Notes: a model not told the origin generated them from the sequence alone. DNA of 64,000 nucleotides from Actinotalea sp. JY-7876 (GCF_014042015.1 NZ_CP059493.1:806001-870000), one strand, 5' to 3'; shown: positions 1 to 9,239, counted from the stretch's first letter. Numbers and translations: made by a program.

Positions 1-228
1 TCGCGCCGGACGCACGAGGACCGGTGCCGTCGCCTGCGGGAGGCCGGGCTCACCGGGACGGAGCTGGCCCGGCTGGCGTCGCCCGTCGGGCTCGACCTCG
101 GCGCTCGGACGCCGGAGGAGACGGCGATCTCGATCGCGGCCGAGATGGTCGCCCGCCGGTGGGGAGGCGGCGGGGGTCCGCTGGGCGAGCTCGACGGCCC
201 CATCCACCACCCCCCGCCGGCGTTCTGA
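1..228 (+). CDS. XdhC/CoxF-family protein, C-terminal part (partial)
   Basis: Only the last 75 residues are inside the window; the frame is open from base 1 to TGA 226-228. The stretch reads SRRTHEDRCRRLREAG followed by LDLGARTPEETAISIAAE, which is the typical C-terminal Rossmann region of XdhC/CoxI accessory proteins. These insert or protect the molybdenum cofactor of xanthine dehydrogenase-type enzymes. The start and N-terminal cysteine-containing part lie outside, so length and cofactor residues cannot be judged. The tail ends in a Gly/Pro/His-rich stretch. The call rests on motif recognition. Confidence 0.72.
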   Translation, partial: SRRTHEDRCRRLREAGLTGTELARLASPVGLDLGARTPEETAISIAAEMVARRWGGGGGPLGELDGPIHHPPPAF

Positions 229-309
229 CCCGTCGTCGGACCGTCGGATCTCCCGTCGACGGAGCGGGCGGCTAGCGTCGGGGGACTCGACGAGACGAGG
301 ACCGACCCG

Positions 310-1077
310 ATGGGACCGCCGGAGCGCGCGCGCGACGCCGCGACGGCGCGTGCGGCGGACCCCCGTGCACGCGCCCTCGCCACGACCGGCCTGCTGCTGC
401 TGACCGCGTCGACCGGCCTCATCGACGCGGTCAGCTACCTGAGCCTGGACCGGGTGTTCACCGGCAACATGACGGGCAACGTGCTCTTCCTGGGGTTCGC
501 GCTCGCGGGCGTCGAGGAGATCCCCTTCCTCAACAACGCCGTCGCGCTCGCGGGCTTCGTGCTCGGGTCGATCGTCGGCGGCCGGGTGGTGCCGCGCGGC
601 AGGGCCGAGGTGCTGCCGGCCGCGAGCCTGTGGACGCTGGTCGTCGGGACGGGTCTGGCCGCGGTCCTGTGCGGGGTCTGGTTCGCCGTGGGCGACCTCG
701 GGACGCCCATGATGCTGGTGATCACCGCGCTGCTGGCCGCGCTCATGGGGGCACAGGTGGCGGCGGCGAAGCCCGTCGGGAACGCCGACATCACCACGGT
801 CGTCGTCACCAGCACGCTCGCGAACCTCGCGCGGGACAGCCGCCTGGCGGGCGCCCCGCGCGGCGCCAACGCGGGCTGGCTCGACCGCTTCCTCGCGGTG
901 GCGGCCATGGGCGTCGGTGCGGCGGTCGGCGCGGCCGTGATCCGGGCCGCGGACGGCCAGGCGGCCCTCGCCGTCGGCGTCGCGCTCATCCTCACGGCGA
1001 CGGGCGTCCTGCTGCTCCTGCGCCGCCACCAGGTCGCCGACGCACGGGCCTCGACGCCCTCGGTCGACGCCGCCTGA
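310..1077 (+). CDS. DUF1275 (YoaK-type) integral membrane protein
   Basis: A 255-residue, strongly hydrophobic protein with about six predicted membrane segments. The N-terminal region has the family pattern of a glycine/aspartate in the first helix (TGLIDAVSYL, residues 35-44) followed by TGNMTGN at residues 51-57. These are hallmarks of the DUF1275/YoaK family, whose transported substrate is unknown. A TAGCGT box at 273-278 could be its -10, leaving a leader of about 30 nt. It sits alone between the XdhC-type gene and a lipoprotein gene, so context gives no function. Confidence 0.82.
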   Translation: MGPPERARDAATARAADPRARALATTGLLLLTASTGLIDAVSYLSLDRVFTGNMTGNVLFLGFALAGVEEIPFLNNAVALAGFVLGSIVGGRVVPRGRAEVLPAASLWTLVVGTGLAAVLCGVWFAVGDLGTPMMLVITALLAALMGAQVAAAKPVGNADITTVVVTSTLANLARDSRLAGAPRGANAGWLDRFLAVAAMGVGAAVGAAVIRAADGQAALAVGVALILTATGVLLLLRRHQVADARASTPSVDAA

Positions 1078-1276
1078 CCGCTCCCGGCGCGCGCCGGGCG
1101 CAGCCCTCACCCGGCCCGCTGTGCCGGTCGGTGCGGAGCGTGGTGATGGTGGGGCCCGTGGGGCCGGTGTGACGGCACTCCCGCCCCAGGAGTCACTCCG
1201 GCCCCACGGTCCGCACGGACGCGCCGTGCGGCGCGGGCCGGGCCGGGCCGGGTGGGGCGGCACCGCGCAGGTCCGG

Positions 1277-1282
1277 CATGAT
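1277..1282 (+). promoter_or_regulatory. putative -10 box of a leaderless promoter
   Basis: CATGAT lies exactly 6 nt before the ATG at 1289. The same geometry (nAnnnT, N6, start) precedes many genes in this window, so transcription probably begins at or very near the start codon. No convincing -35 is seen. Confidence 0.4.
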
Positions 1283-1288
1283 GCGGGG

Positions 1289-2071
1289 ATGCCCGCACCG
1301 CGCCCCGTCCGTGTCGCGTCCGCCGGGGTCCCGGTGCTCCTGCTCGCCCTCGCGCTCACCGCGTGCGCGGCCGACGACGCGCCCGTCGACAAGTCCCCGA
1401 AGCCGGTCGCCGCGAGCCCGGCGGCCGGCGCCACCCCCAGCCCCACGCCCACGCCCACGCCGGCGCCCACGCCGACCGAGCGCCCGCTGCCCGAGCAGCA
1501 GCTGCATGCGGGCCCGGTCGGGGACGGCGTCCCCGCGACCGTGAGCGGGTCCGGGTCCGCCGTCGTCGGATACACACGGCAGGGCGAGACGGCCCTGGTC
1601 GTCGGCATCGACTGCACGGCGTGCGCCGGGGAGGTGGTCGTCACGGCCCCCGACCGCGGAGAGCCCTGGGGGCAGGGGCCGGCGCCGTACTCGGGCTCGT
1701 ACCTCCTCGACATCTTCCGCGACACGGCGCCGGAGCAGGCGGTCGTCGTCCACGCCGAGGGGCCGTGGACACTGACCCTGGAGAGCTGGAACGACCTGGA
1801 GCTCGTCACAGGGCCGCAGCAGGGCACGGGGTCGACGGTGCTCTTCCTCGGCGACACCGCGGGCCGCCTCGAGGTCTCCTACACGCCGGCCGGTCCCGAG
1901 GACTCGTTCCACGGCCGCGCCTACTCCGCCGTGGACGTCGACGCCTCCGGGAACCCCGCGACCGTGCTGTTCGGCGACTCCGCCCCGTTCGCCGACACCT
2001 ACGAGATCGCGATGCCGGGCGTCCTCGCGATCATGACCAACGGTGCCTGGACGGTGACGCCCGTCCCATGA
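1289..2071 (+). CDS. putative secreted lipoprotein
   Basis: A 260-residue protein with an N-terminal signal peptide ending in a lipobox LTAC, so Cys26 would be lipidated and the mature protein anchored outside the membrane. A low-complexity Pro/Thr linker follows (about residues 50-70), then a beta-rich domain of about 170 residues with a CTAC motif. I do not recognise the globular domain. The ATG at 1289 is chosen because it puts the hydrophobic segment at the N-terminus; the longer frame upstream has no signal-peptide logic. The stop overlaps the possible ATG of the next gene (ATGA), suggesting coupling. Confidence 0.72.
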   Translation: MPAPRPVRVASAGVPVLLLALALTACAADDAPVDKSPKPVAASPAAGATPSPTPTPTPAPTPTERPLPEQQLHAGPVGDGVPATVSGSGSAVVGYTRQGETALVVGIDCTACAGEVVVTAPDRGEPWGQGPAPYSGSYLLDIFRDTAPEQAVVVHAEGPWTLTLESWNDLELVTGPQQGTGSTVLFLGDTAGRLEVSYTPAGPEDSFHGRAYSAVDVDASGNPATVLFGDSAPFADTYEIAMPGVLAIMTNGAWTVTPVP

Positions 2072-3141
2072 GCCCTCGGCGTGGCGGGCGCGGCCCGCGG
2101 GGCCGGCGGCACCGATCCTGGGGTGTGCTCCCCGTTCCACCCGTCGCCGCCCCCGCCGTCGCCCGCCGCCACCGCCGCTCTCCGCGCGGGGCGGCCGCGT
2201 GCGCCCTGCTCGCGCTGCTGGTCGCCGCGGGCTGCGGGGCCCCGGACCTCCGCCCGCCGGCGCCCGCCGTGTCCGTGCCGTCGCCGTCACCGTCACCGTC
2301 GCCCGACGACGGCGCTGGCGCGGACGCCGGTGCCCCCGGCACCGCCGTCGCCGGCACGGCGCTCGCGGCCGTCGTCGAGCTCGAGGTCAAGGGGCGCGCG
2401 CCCCGGACGGGCTACGACCGGGACCTGTTCGGGCACGGCTGGGTCGACGTCGACCGCAACGGCTGCGACACGCGTAACGACGTCCTCGCGCGCGACCTCG
2501 CGCACCCCACCGTCGAGCCCGGGACGCACGGCTGCGTCGTGCTCACCGGGACGCTCGTCGACCCGTTCTCGGGCGCGACCATCGAGTTCGTCCGGGGGCA
2601 GGGGACCAGCGAGCTCGTGCAGATCGACCACGTCGTGGCGCTCTCGGACGCGTGGCAGAAGGGGGCGCAGCAGTGGGAGGCGGCCACCCGGGTGGCGTTC
2701 GCGAACGACCCGCTCAACCTGCTCGCGGTGGACGGGGCGCTCAACCAGCAGAAGGGCGACGGTGACACCGCGACGTGGCTGCCGCCCGACGCGGGCTTCC
2801 GGTGCGCGTACGTCGCGCGGCAGGTCGCGGTGAAGCGGGCGTACGACCTGTGGGTCACGCAGGCCGAGGCCGACGCGATGGTGCGGGTGCTCCGCACGTG
2901 CCCGGACGAGCCGCTCCCCACGGACGCGGCCGGGCCCGTCCGGCCCTCGGCGCCCGCGTTGGTCGAGCCGCCCGTGGCGCCCCCGGCCAACCCGGGCGAC
3001 GCGGTCGACTGCGGGGACTTCGCGTCGTGGACGCAGGCACAGGCCTGGTACGACACCTACCGCCCGGCGTACGGCGACGTCGCCGGCCTCGACGGGGACG
3101 ACGACGGCGTCGCGTGCGAGACGCTCCCGGGCGCGCCGTGA
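2068..3141 (+). CDS. secreted HNH-type nuclease-like protein with excalibur domain
   Basis: About 357 residues if translation starts at the ATG overlapping the previous stop. GTG 2125 is an alternative that gives a more normal signal peptide. A hydrophobic segment ends in LVAAGC, so Cys56 (ATG numbering) is a likely lipidation site. After a Ser/Pro linker comes a GmrSD/DUF1524-like HNH region: RNGCDTRNDVL, then IDHVVALSDAW, then NDPLNLLAV and NQQKGD, containing the His/Asn metal and catalytic positions expected. The C-terminus (about residues 311-352) is an excalibur calcium-binding motif, DxDxDGVACE. The family is typically extracellular; the target nucleic acid is unknown. Confidence 0.82.
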   Translation: MSPRRGGRGPRGRRHRSWGVLPVPPVAAPAVARRHRRSPRGAAACALLALLVAAGCGAPDLRPPAPAVSVPSPSPSPSPDDGAGADAGAPGTAVAGTALAAVVELEVKGRAPRTGYDRDLFGHGWVDVDRNGCDTRNDVLARDLAHPTVEPGTHGCVVLTGTLVDPFSGATIEFVRGQGTSELVQIDHVVALSDAWQKGAQQWEAATRVAFANDPLNLLAVDGALNQQKGDGDTATWLPPDAGFRCAYVARQVAVKRAYDLWVTQAEADAMVRVLRTCPDEPLPTDAAGPVRPSAPALVEPPVAPPANPGDAVDCGDFASWTQAQAWYDTYRPAYGDVAGLDGDDDGVACETLPGAP

Positions 3142-3154
3142 GACGTGGCGGGCG

Positions 3155-4255
3155 TCAGCGCGCGGAGCGGTACTCCATCGTGATCGGGCACTGGAACGGG
3201 TCCCGGGCCTGGAGGCCGACGCGGTTGAGGTAGGCGATGACGATCGCGTACGACTGCGCGAGGCTCGTCTCGGTGTAGCGGATGCCCCGCGACTCGCAGA
3301 ACTCGCGCACGATGGGCTGCACGCGGCGCAGGTGCGGGCGCGCCATGCTCGGGAAGAGGTGGTGCTCGACCTGGTAGTTGAGCCCGCCCATGAACCAGTC
3401 GGTGAACCGGCCGCCGCGGACGTTGCGGCTCATCAGGACCTGCCGGCTGAGGAAGTCGATCCGGCTGTTCTTGGGGACGATCGGCATGCCCTTGTGGTTG
3501 GGGGCGAAGACCGCACCCATGTAGAGGCCGAACAGCGCGACCTGCACGCCCACGAACGCGAACGCCATGCCGACGGGCAGCGCCCAGAAGACGAGCCCGA
3601 GGTAGCCGCCGAGGCGCAGGGTGACGAAGGCGATCTCGACCGGGCGGCGCTTGACCTCGCCGCGCCCGAAGATCGTCTTGAGGCCCGCGAGGTGCAGGTT
3701 GAGGCCCTCGAGCAGCAGGAGGGGGAAGAAGAGCCAGCCCTGGCGGGCGTGGAACCACGCGCGCAGGCCGGTGACGGGCTCGGTGCGGTCCTCGTTGTGG
3801 AAGAGGATGACGTCGGGCGCGATGTCCGGGTCGGCGCCGACCTGGTTCGGCTTGGCGTGGTGGCGGCTGTGCTTGTGCTGCCACCACCCGTAGCTCATGC
3901 CCGCGTAGAGGTTCGCGAGCACGAGGCTCGCCCAGTCGTTCCACCTGCCGGACTTGAAGATCTGGCGGTGGGCGGCGTCGTGACCGAGGAACATCACCTG
4001 ACCGAGCACGACCGCGAGCCCGGCGGCGACGAGCAGCTGCCACCACGAGTCGCCGAGGAGCACGAGCGCGGTGACGCACGCGCCGAGCGCGAGCGTGAGG
4101 AGCGCGAACTTCGTCCAGTAGTAGCCGTAGCGACGTCGCATGAGGCCGGCGTCCTGGACGGTGCGCGTCAGGGCGGTGAACTCGCCCGCGGGGCGCGAGG
4201 CCGGCACGGCGGGCGTCCGCTCGAGGGTGGGGGTGGAGGAGGAGATGGCGTCCAT
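3155..4255 (-). CDS. membrane fatty acid desaturase (acyl-CoA/acyl-lipid type)
   Basis: A 366-residue integral membrane protein with the three histidine boxes of the di-iron desaturase superfamily: HDAAHR (residues 92-97), HSRHH (129-133) and QVEHH (295-299). Hydrophobic pairs of helices separate the boxes. The QxxHH form of box 3 groups it with front-end/linoleoyl-CoA-type and actinobacterial DesA3-like enzymes, which introduce a double bond into fatty acyl chains for membrane fluidity. The ATG at 4255 is preferred over upstream in-frame ATGs because the aligned region starts there. A palindrome about 60 bp upstream (4314-4325) may be its operator. It is a single gene, convergent with the HNH gene. 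Confidence 0.9.
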   Translation of the reverse strand: MDAISSSTPTLERTPAVPASRPAGEFTALTRTVQDAGLMRRRYGYYWTKFALLTLALGACVTALVLLGDSWWQLLVAAGLAVVLGQVMFLGHDAAHRQIFKSGRWNDWASLVLANLYAGMSYGWWQHKHSRHHAKPNQVGADPDIAPDVILFHNEDRTEPVTGLRAWFHARQGWLFFPLLLLEGLNLHLAGLKTIFGRGEVKRRPVEIAFVTLRLGGYLGLVFWALPVGMAFAFVGVQVALFGLYMGAVFAPNHKGMPIVPKNSRIDFLSRQVLMSRNVRGGRFTDWFMGGLNYQVEHHLFPSMARPHLRRVQPIVREFCESRGIRYTETSLAQSYAIVIAYLNRVGLQARDPFQCPITMEYRSAR

Positions 4256-4313
4256 ACGGCGCGTCCGCTCTGTCGAAGGGTGACGCAATGCCGTGGCAGC
4301 ACATCAGTAAACC

Positions 4314-4325
4314 TACGCAAGCGTA
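4314..4325. promoter_or_regulatory. palindrome TACGCAAGCGTA upstream of the desaturase
   Basis: TACGC and GCGTA flank a 2-nt AA centre, giving a 12-bp near-perfect palindrome 59 bp upstream of the desaturase ATG. Size and position fit a TetR-type repressor site controlling fatty acid unsaturation. The cognate regulator is not identified; no regulator gene is adjacent. Confidence 0.4.
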
Positions 4326-4456
4326 ACCTCGGGCGCCCCGGAACGCGAGAGGTCGGGCCTGCGGCGCGCGACCACCCGTCGGTGTAACCGCTCCCACCCG
4401 AACGGCCGAACGGTGGTCGACGATTCAACGAGGTGTTTGACCTTCGATGCCGGACG

Positions 4457-4512
4457 AGGGCACACTTGCCCTGACAGTGCGCATCGCCTGCCCCCTGCGC
4501 GGTGCGCACTGT
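4457..4512. repeat. two consecutive inverted repeats
   Basis: AGGGCA-cact-TGCCCT forms a 6-bp stem with a 4-nt loop at 4457-4472. One base further, ACAGTGCGCA (4474-4483) is matched perfectly by TGCGCACTGT (4503-4512) across a 19-nt spacer. No T-tract follows. This could be an operator array or an RNA structure in an upstream transcript; function unknown. Confidence 0.45.
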
Positions 4513-4672
4513 TCTCACTTCCGGCCGGCACCGGCATCCGGTGCCCGTCCCGCGTGACGTCGCCGCGGGACTGCCGCCGCCGCCGAGCCCCCCACCCGGG
4601 ACTCGGTCAGGCGCGTCCGCGTGAGGTGCGCCGCCGACGGCGCGGCACCCGTGCGTGCGCGGTTGGCGCAGT

Positions 4673-4678
4673 TAGCGT
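4673..4678 (+). promoter_or_regulatory. putative -10 box of a leaderless promoter
   Basis: TAGCGT followed by 6 nt and GTG 4685, matching the leaderless pattern found at many genes in this window. Confidence 0.5.
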
Positions 4679-4684
4679 GAGGCC

Positions 4685-7600
4685 GTGACCGCTCCCGAGC
4701 TCCACCAGGATCCGGGACCCGGCGGCGAGGTCCCCGGGTCCGGGTCTGCCCCTGTCGCCGTGCCGCCCCTGACGACCGCGCAGCTCGTCGCGCGCGTCCG
4801 CGACGAGTGGCGCAGCGCGCTGGTCGCCCGCGGGGGCCACTCCGCGCTGGCCGACGTCGACCGGCTCGGCGACGCGCAGCTCGACCTCTCGGCCGCCCAC
4901 CCCTCGGGCATCGCCCAGCTCTTCGCGGGCCGACCCACGCGCCTGTCCAACCTGGTGCGGGAGGGCTCGGCGCTCTCGGCCGCCAAGCGGCGGGCCCGCG
5001 CCGTCGGCGCCCTCGCCGACGAGCACGCCCAGCGCTACGGCATCGCGTCGGCGTTCCTCGCGATCGGGGTCGCCACCTGGACCGAGCCGCGGGACGCCGC
5101 CGCCGACGACGACGACGTCGACCGCCTCGCGGAGACGACCCGGCCCGGCGGCGCCCGGCCGGGCCCGGCCCGGGGCGACGCCGGCGCGGTCCGCGCCCCG
5201 GTCCTCCTGCGGCCCGTCGCCGTCACGCCGCGGGGCCGTGGCGAGAGCGACTACGACCTCGTGCTCGAGCCGTCGCTCGAGATCAACCCCCTGCTCGCGA
5301 CGGCGCTGCGCGGTCGCGGTGCCCTCCTGGACCCGACGGCGCTCGCGCGCGGCGCCTTCACCGCGTCCGGGTTCGACCCGCGCCCCGCGCTCGACCGGCT
5401 CACGTCGCTCGGCCAGGCGGTCCTCGACGACTTCCGCATCGAGGAGCGCGTCCTCGTCGGGACCTTCGTGCACCCCGAGCAGGCGCTCGTCGCCGACCTC
5501 GACGCGCAGGCCGACACGCTGCACGAGCACGAGCTGGTGGCAGCCCTCGCGGGCGACCGGCGCGCCGTCGACGCCCTGCGCCACCCGCTGCCCAGCCCGC
5601 TGCGCGGTGACCGCCCGCTCGACCAGGAGCGCGGCGTCGGGGACCTCGACCCCGTCCAGGAGCACGTGCTCGACGCGGTCGCGGCGGGCCACCACCTCCT
5701 GGTCGACGCGCCCGCGGGCAGCGACGTCGCAGGCACGCTCGCCGCGGTCGTCGCCGACGCCGCCGCGAGCGGTCGCACCGTCCTGTACGTGCCCGGCCAC
5801 CGGCGCGCGGCGGAGGCGCTCACCGACCGCCTCGCCGCCCTGGGGCTCGACGAGCTGGTGCTCGACGTCGCCCCGGACTCGGGCTGGCGCGCGCGCTCGG
5901 CACGGCGCCTGCTCGGGGCGATGACTGTCGAGCCCGTCGAGGTCGACGGCGAGAAGGTCGCCATCGTCCAGCGCGAGCTGCTCGACCGCCGCCGCCGCCT
6001 GGGCGCCTACATCGCCGGGCTGCACGCGCGCCGCGAGCCGTGGGGCACGTCCGCCTACGACGCGCTGCAGGCGCTCGCGCGCCTGACGTCGGTGCGGCCC
6101 GCGCCGCAGACGACCGTCCGGCTGTCCGCGCCCGTCGCGGAGTCGCTCACGGGTGAGCGCCGCGCGCAGGCCGCGACGGACCTCGTGCGTGCCGCGGGTC
6201 TCGGCGCCTTCGCGTCGACGGCGCGCTCGACCCCCTGGTACGGGGCGGACCTGCCGACCGACGACCGTGCCGCGGTGGCCCTCGAGCGCGTGGAGCGCCT
6301 CCTCACCGCGTCCCTGCCCCGGCTCCAGGCCGACGTCGCCCGGGTCGCCGAGGCTACGGGCCTCACGCGCGCGGCGACGCCCGCGCAGTGGGGCGAGCAG
6401 CTGCGCATGCTCGCGGGTGTCCGCGGCGCGCTCGACGTGTTCCAGCCGCTGGTCTTCGAGCGCTCGGCGGCCGACCTCGTCGCGGCCACGGCGACCAAGG
6501 AGTGGCGCGCGGAGCGCGGCATCGAGATGAGCGGCGGCCTGCGGCGCCGCCTGCGCAAGCAGGCCAAGGACATGGTCCGCCCCGGGCGCCCCGTCGCGGA
6601 CCTCCACGCCGCGCTGGTCGACGTCCAGGCCCAGCGCGAGCTCTGGCAGGCCCACTGCCCGGCCGGCGGCTGGCCGCGCATCCCCGACGGCCTCGCGGAC
6701 GTCGAGCACGAGTACGCCCAGGTCCGCGAGGACCTCGAGGCCCTCGGCGCCGTGCTCGCCGGTACCGCACGCGGTGGCGACCTCCTGGGCCTGCCGTGGC
6801 CCGACCTCACCGAGCACCTGCGGCGGCTGCACCAGGACCGCTCGGCCCTGGAGACGCTCCCCGAGCGGACCGCCCTCGTGCGCGCCCTGGACCGTCGCGG
6901 CCTCGGGCCCCTGCTCGCGGACCTGGCCGACCGGGCCGTGCCGGCGCCGATGGTCACCGCCGAGCTCGAGCTCGCGTGGTGGAGCACGGTGCTGGAGCTC
7001 GTCCTGGCGGAGGACCCCGCGCTCGCGGGGTACGACGGCGCCGCGCTCGCCCGCCTCGTCGCCGAGTTCCGCACGCTCGACCTGCGTCACCTCCAGGACC
7101 GTGCCCACCTCTACCGCGCGTCGATCCGCGAGAGCCTGCGCGCGCGGCTGCGTGCCGCCGACGAGGAGTCGCAGCAGCTGTTCGGCGAGATCGTCGAGGA
7201 CCGCTTCACGAGCCTGCGCCAGGCCGTCGAGCGCTACCCGGCCGTGACGCGGCACCTGCGCCCGTGCCTGGTCTCCGCGCCCATGCTCGTGCCCCACCTG
7301 CTGCCGCCCCGCCGCGTCGAGGACCTCGTCATCCTGGACGGCGCGAACCACCTCCCGCTCGAGGCGGTGGTGTGCGCGCTCGCCCGCGGTCGCCAGGTCG
7401 TCGTCGTGGGGGACTCGCGCTGCGCCTCGGGCTCGGCGATGACGGAGCTCGCGGCGGTGCTGCCCGCGATCCCGCTGCACGCGGACTCCTCGCGCCGAGA
7501 CCCGCACCTCACGCAGTTCCTGGCCGACCACGGCTACGCGGGGCGCCTGGTCGCGACGCCGCTGCCGTCCGCGTCGGCGCTGCTCCGGCTCGACGTCGTC

Positions 7601-9232
7601 GCCGGGAGCGGCATGCCGGCGGCGAACGGCGCGGTGGAGGCGACGCGGGCCGAGGTCGAGCACGTGGTGGACCTCGTGGTCGAGCACGCGCTCACCCGCC
7701 CCGAGGAGTCGCTCGCCGTCGTGACGGCCTCGCCCGTGCACGCCGAGGCCGTGCGCGACGCCGTGATGGCGGAGGTCCGCGACAACCCCTCGCTGGGCGG
7801 CTTCTTCCGCGTCCAGCGTCCCGAGCCCTTCGCCGTGGTCGACGTCGCCTCGGCGCAGGGCCTGAGCCGCGAGGCCGTGATCCTCTCGCTCGGCTTCGGC
7901 CGGACGCCGCACGGCCGGGTCCTGCACCGCTTCGGCGCGCTGAGCGAGAACGGCGGCGCCGGGCTGCTCCTCGAGGCGCTCGGGGCGGTCCGGCGCCGGC
8001 TGACAGTGGTCAGCTGCTTCGGCCCGGAGGAGCTCGACGCCGACCGGCTGCGAGCCCCGGGCGCGCGGATGCTCGCCGAGCTGCTCGAGCTCGCGGCCGA
8101 GCGCACCGCCGCCGGGCCGGAGACGGACCGCCCGCGGCCCGCGGCCCGCGGCCCCGAGCCGGACCGGCTGGTGCTCGACCTGGCGGAGCGGCTCTGGCGG
8201 ATGGGGCTCGTGGTCGAGCTCGACCACGGCCTCGACGGCTCGCGGATCCCGCTGGTCGTCGGCCACCCCGACATGCCGGACGCCATGCTCGTGGCGGTGC
8301 TCACCGACGACGAGGACTACGTCCGGGAGCCGAGCATCCGGGTCCGCGACCGGCAGCTGCCCGAGCGGCTGGAGCGCCTGGGCTGGACGGTCGTCCAGGT
8401 CTGGTCGGCCGCGGCCTTCCTCGACCCGCAGGGCGAGGCGGACGCGGTCGCGTCGGCGGTGATGGACTCCTACCGGCGCCGCCGCGCCGCCGCCCCGCCG
8501 CCCCGCCGGAGCGTCACGGTCCCCGCCCTCCCGCCCGAGCCGGAGGCGTCGGGCGAGGCGCCCGACGCCGCGGAGCCCGGTGCGGTGGTCGCCGAGGCGC
8601 CGGCGCCCGTCGGGGAGCCCGCTGCCCCGGCCGCCGGACCGGCGGCACCGACCGCCGCGCCCCGGGCGGCGGAGGGAGACGAGCCGGCGGAGCAGGCGGA
8701 CAGCGCGTCTGAGGACGGTGGGTCCGACGACGGCGCGCCGCAGGGCGGCGGGTCTGACGACGGCGGGTCGGACGGCGGCTCGTCGACGGAGCGCGCGCCG
8801 GAGGGCGGTGCGTCCGCCGCCGCCGTGCCGGGTGCGGTGACCCCGGGAGCGCCCGGACCCGACGAGCGGGCCACCGGGGCGGGCGCCGACGCCGAGCCCG
8901 TGCGCCGACCGGTGCGGTCGTCAGCGACCCGCCGTGCCGCGATGCCGGCCCTCTCGGACCTGCGGCGCGACTCCGCACCGACCATGGACCCGCTCTTCGA
9001 CGTCGTGCCCGCCGCGCGCTCGCCGCGGCCGGACGTCGAGCGCGGTCTGCCGATCGGCGCGTACAGCGACGACCAGCTGGACGACCTCGTCGCCTGGATC
9101 ACCTCGGACGGCGTCGCCCGCGACGGCGACGAGCTGGCCGCGACGCTCCGGGCCGAGCTAGGGCTCGTGCGACGCGGGTCTCGGGTCGACGCGGCCATCA
9201 ACGGCGCGGTGCGGCGGTCCAGGTCCCGGTGA
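4685..9232 (+). CDS. large helicase-related protein with C-terminal REase_MTES_1575-like domain
   Basis: A 1515-residue cytoplasmic protein starting at a GTG that fits a leaderless promoter. It resembles actinobacterial SF1-type (DUF4011-like) helicase proteins. The expected ATPase motifs are degenerate: the Walker A position reads APAGSD (342-347) without GK[ST], and the Walker B position reads LDGAN (885-888) in place of DE. A motif-III-like VVVVGDSR follows. Residues about 1168-1255 form a nuclease-like domain (DDEDYV, then PSIRVRDRQ and GWTVVQVWS), as in REase_MTES_1575/Vsr-like folds. A Pro/Ala then Gly/Ser/Asp low-complexity linker spans about 1285-1420, followed by a conserved helical tail. 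Likely acts on DNA, but classical ATP-driven unwinding looks doubtful. Confidence 0.75.
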   Translation: MTAPELHQDPGPGGEVPGSGSAPVAVPPLTTAQLVARVRDEWRSALVARGGHSALADVDRLGDAQLDLSAAHPSGIAQLFAGRPTRLSNLVREGSALSAAKRRARAVGALADEHAQRYGIASAFLAIGVATWTEPRDAAADDDDVDRLAETTRPGGARPGPARGDAGAVRAPVLLRPVAVTPRGRGESDYDLVLEPSLEINPLLATALRGRGALLDPTALARGAFTASGFDPRPALDRLTSLGQAVLDDFRIEERVLVGTFVHPEQALVADLDAQADTLHEHELVAALAGDRRAVDALRHPLPSPLRGDRPLDQERGVGDLDPVQEHVLDAVAAGHHLLVDAPAGSDVAGTLAAVVADAAASGRTVLYVPGHRRAAEALTDRLAALGLDELVLDVAPDSGWRARSARRLLGAMTVEPVEVDGEKVAIVQRELLDRRRRLGAYIAGLHARREPWGTSAYDALQALARLTSVRPAPQTTVRLSAPVAESLTGERRAQAATDLVRAAGLGAFASTARSTPWYGADLPTDDRAAVALERVERLLTASLPRLQADVARVAEATGLTRAATPAQWGEQLRMLAGVRGALDVFQPLVFERSAADLVAATATKEWRAERGIEMSGGLRRRLRKQAKDMVRPGRPVADLHAALVDVQAQRELWQAHCPAGGWPRIPDGLADVEHEYAQVREDLEALGAVLAGTARGGDLLGLPWPDLTEHLRRLHQDRSALETLPERTALVRALDRRGLGPLLADLADRAVPAPMVTAELELAWWSTVLELVLAEDPALAGYDGAALARLVAEFRTLDLRHLQDRAHLYRASIRESLRARLRAADEESQQLFGEIVEDRFTSLRQAVERYPAVTRHLRPCLVSAPMLVPHLLPPRRVEDLVILDGANHLPLEAVVCALARGRQVVVVGDSRCASGSAMTELAAVLPAIPLHADSSRRDPHLTQFLADHGYAGRLVATPLPSASALLRLDVVAGSGMPAANGAVEATRAEVEHVVDLVVEHALTRPEESLAVVTASPVHAEAVRDAVMAEVRDNPSLGGFFRVQRPEPFAVVDVASAQGLSREAVILSLGFGRTPHGRVLHRFGALSENGGAGLLLEALGAVRRRLTVVSCFGPEELDADRLRAPGARMLAELLELAAERTAAGPETDRPRPAARGPEPDRLVLDLAERLWRMGLVVELDHGLDGSRIPLVVGHPDMPDAMLVAVLTDDEDYVREPSIRVRDRQLPERLERLGWTVVQVWSAAAFLDPQGEADAVASAVMDSYRRRRAAAPPPRRSVTVPALPPEPEASGEAPDAAEPGAVVAEAPAPVGEPAAPAAGPAAPTAAPRAAEGDEPAEQADSASEDGGSDDGAPQGGGSDDGGSDGGSSTERAPEGGASAAAVPGAVTPGAPGPDERATGAGADAEPVRRPVRSSATRRAAMPALSDLRRDSAPTMDPLFDVVPAARSPRPDVERGLPIGAYSDDQLDDLVAWITSDGVARDGDELAATLRAELGLVRRGSRVDAAINGAVRRSRSR

Positions 9233-9239
9233 GGCGGCC

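Larger units (their letters stand above)
4256..4684. other. non-coding region between the desaturase and the helicase-like gene
   Basis: A 429-nt divergent intergenic region with no supported gene. It contains the TACGC-AA-GCGTA palindrome near the desaturase, a short hairpin (4457-4472) directly followed by a perfect 10-bp inverted repeat (4474-4483/4503-4512), and a TAGCGT -10 box 6 nt before the GTG of the next gene. Short frames here are shadows. Confidence 0.6.

Noticed and set aside
4607-8266. A 1219-codon open frame antisense to the helicase-like gene
   Set aside because: Same GC-driven shadow effect; composition is not protein-like and it runs across the opposite gene's promoter.
8690-8830. 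Low-complexity GGSDDG-type repeats as a separate element
   Set aside because: They are an in-frame flexible linker of the helicase-like protein.
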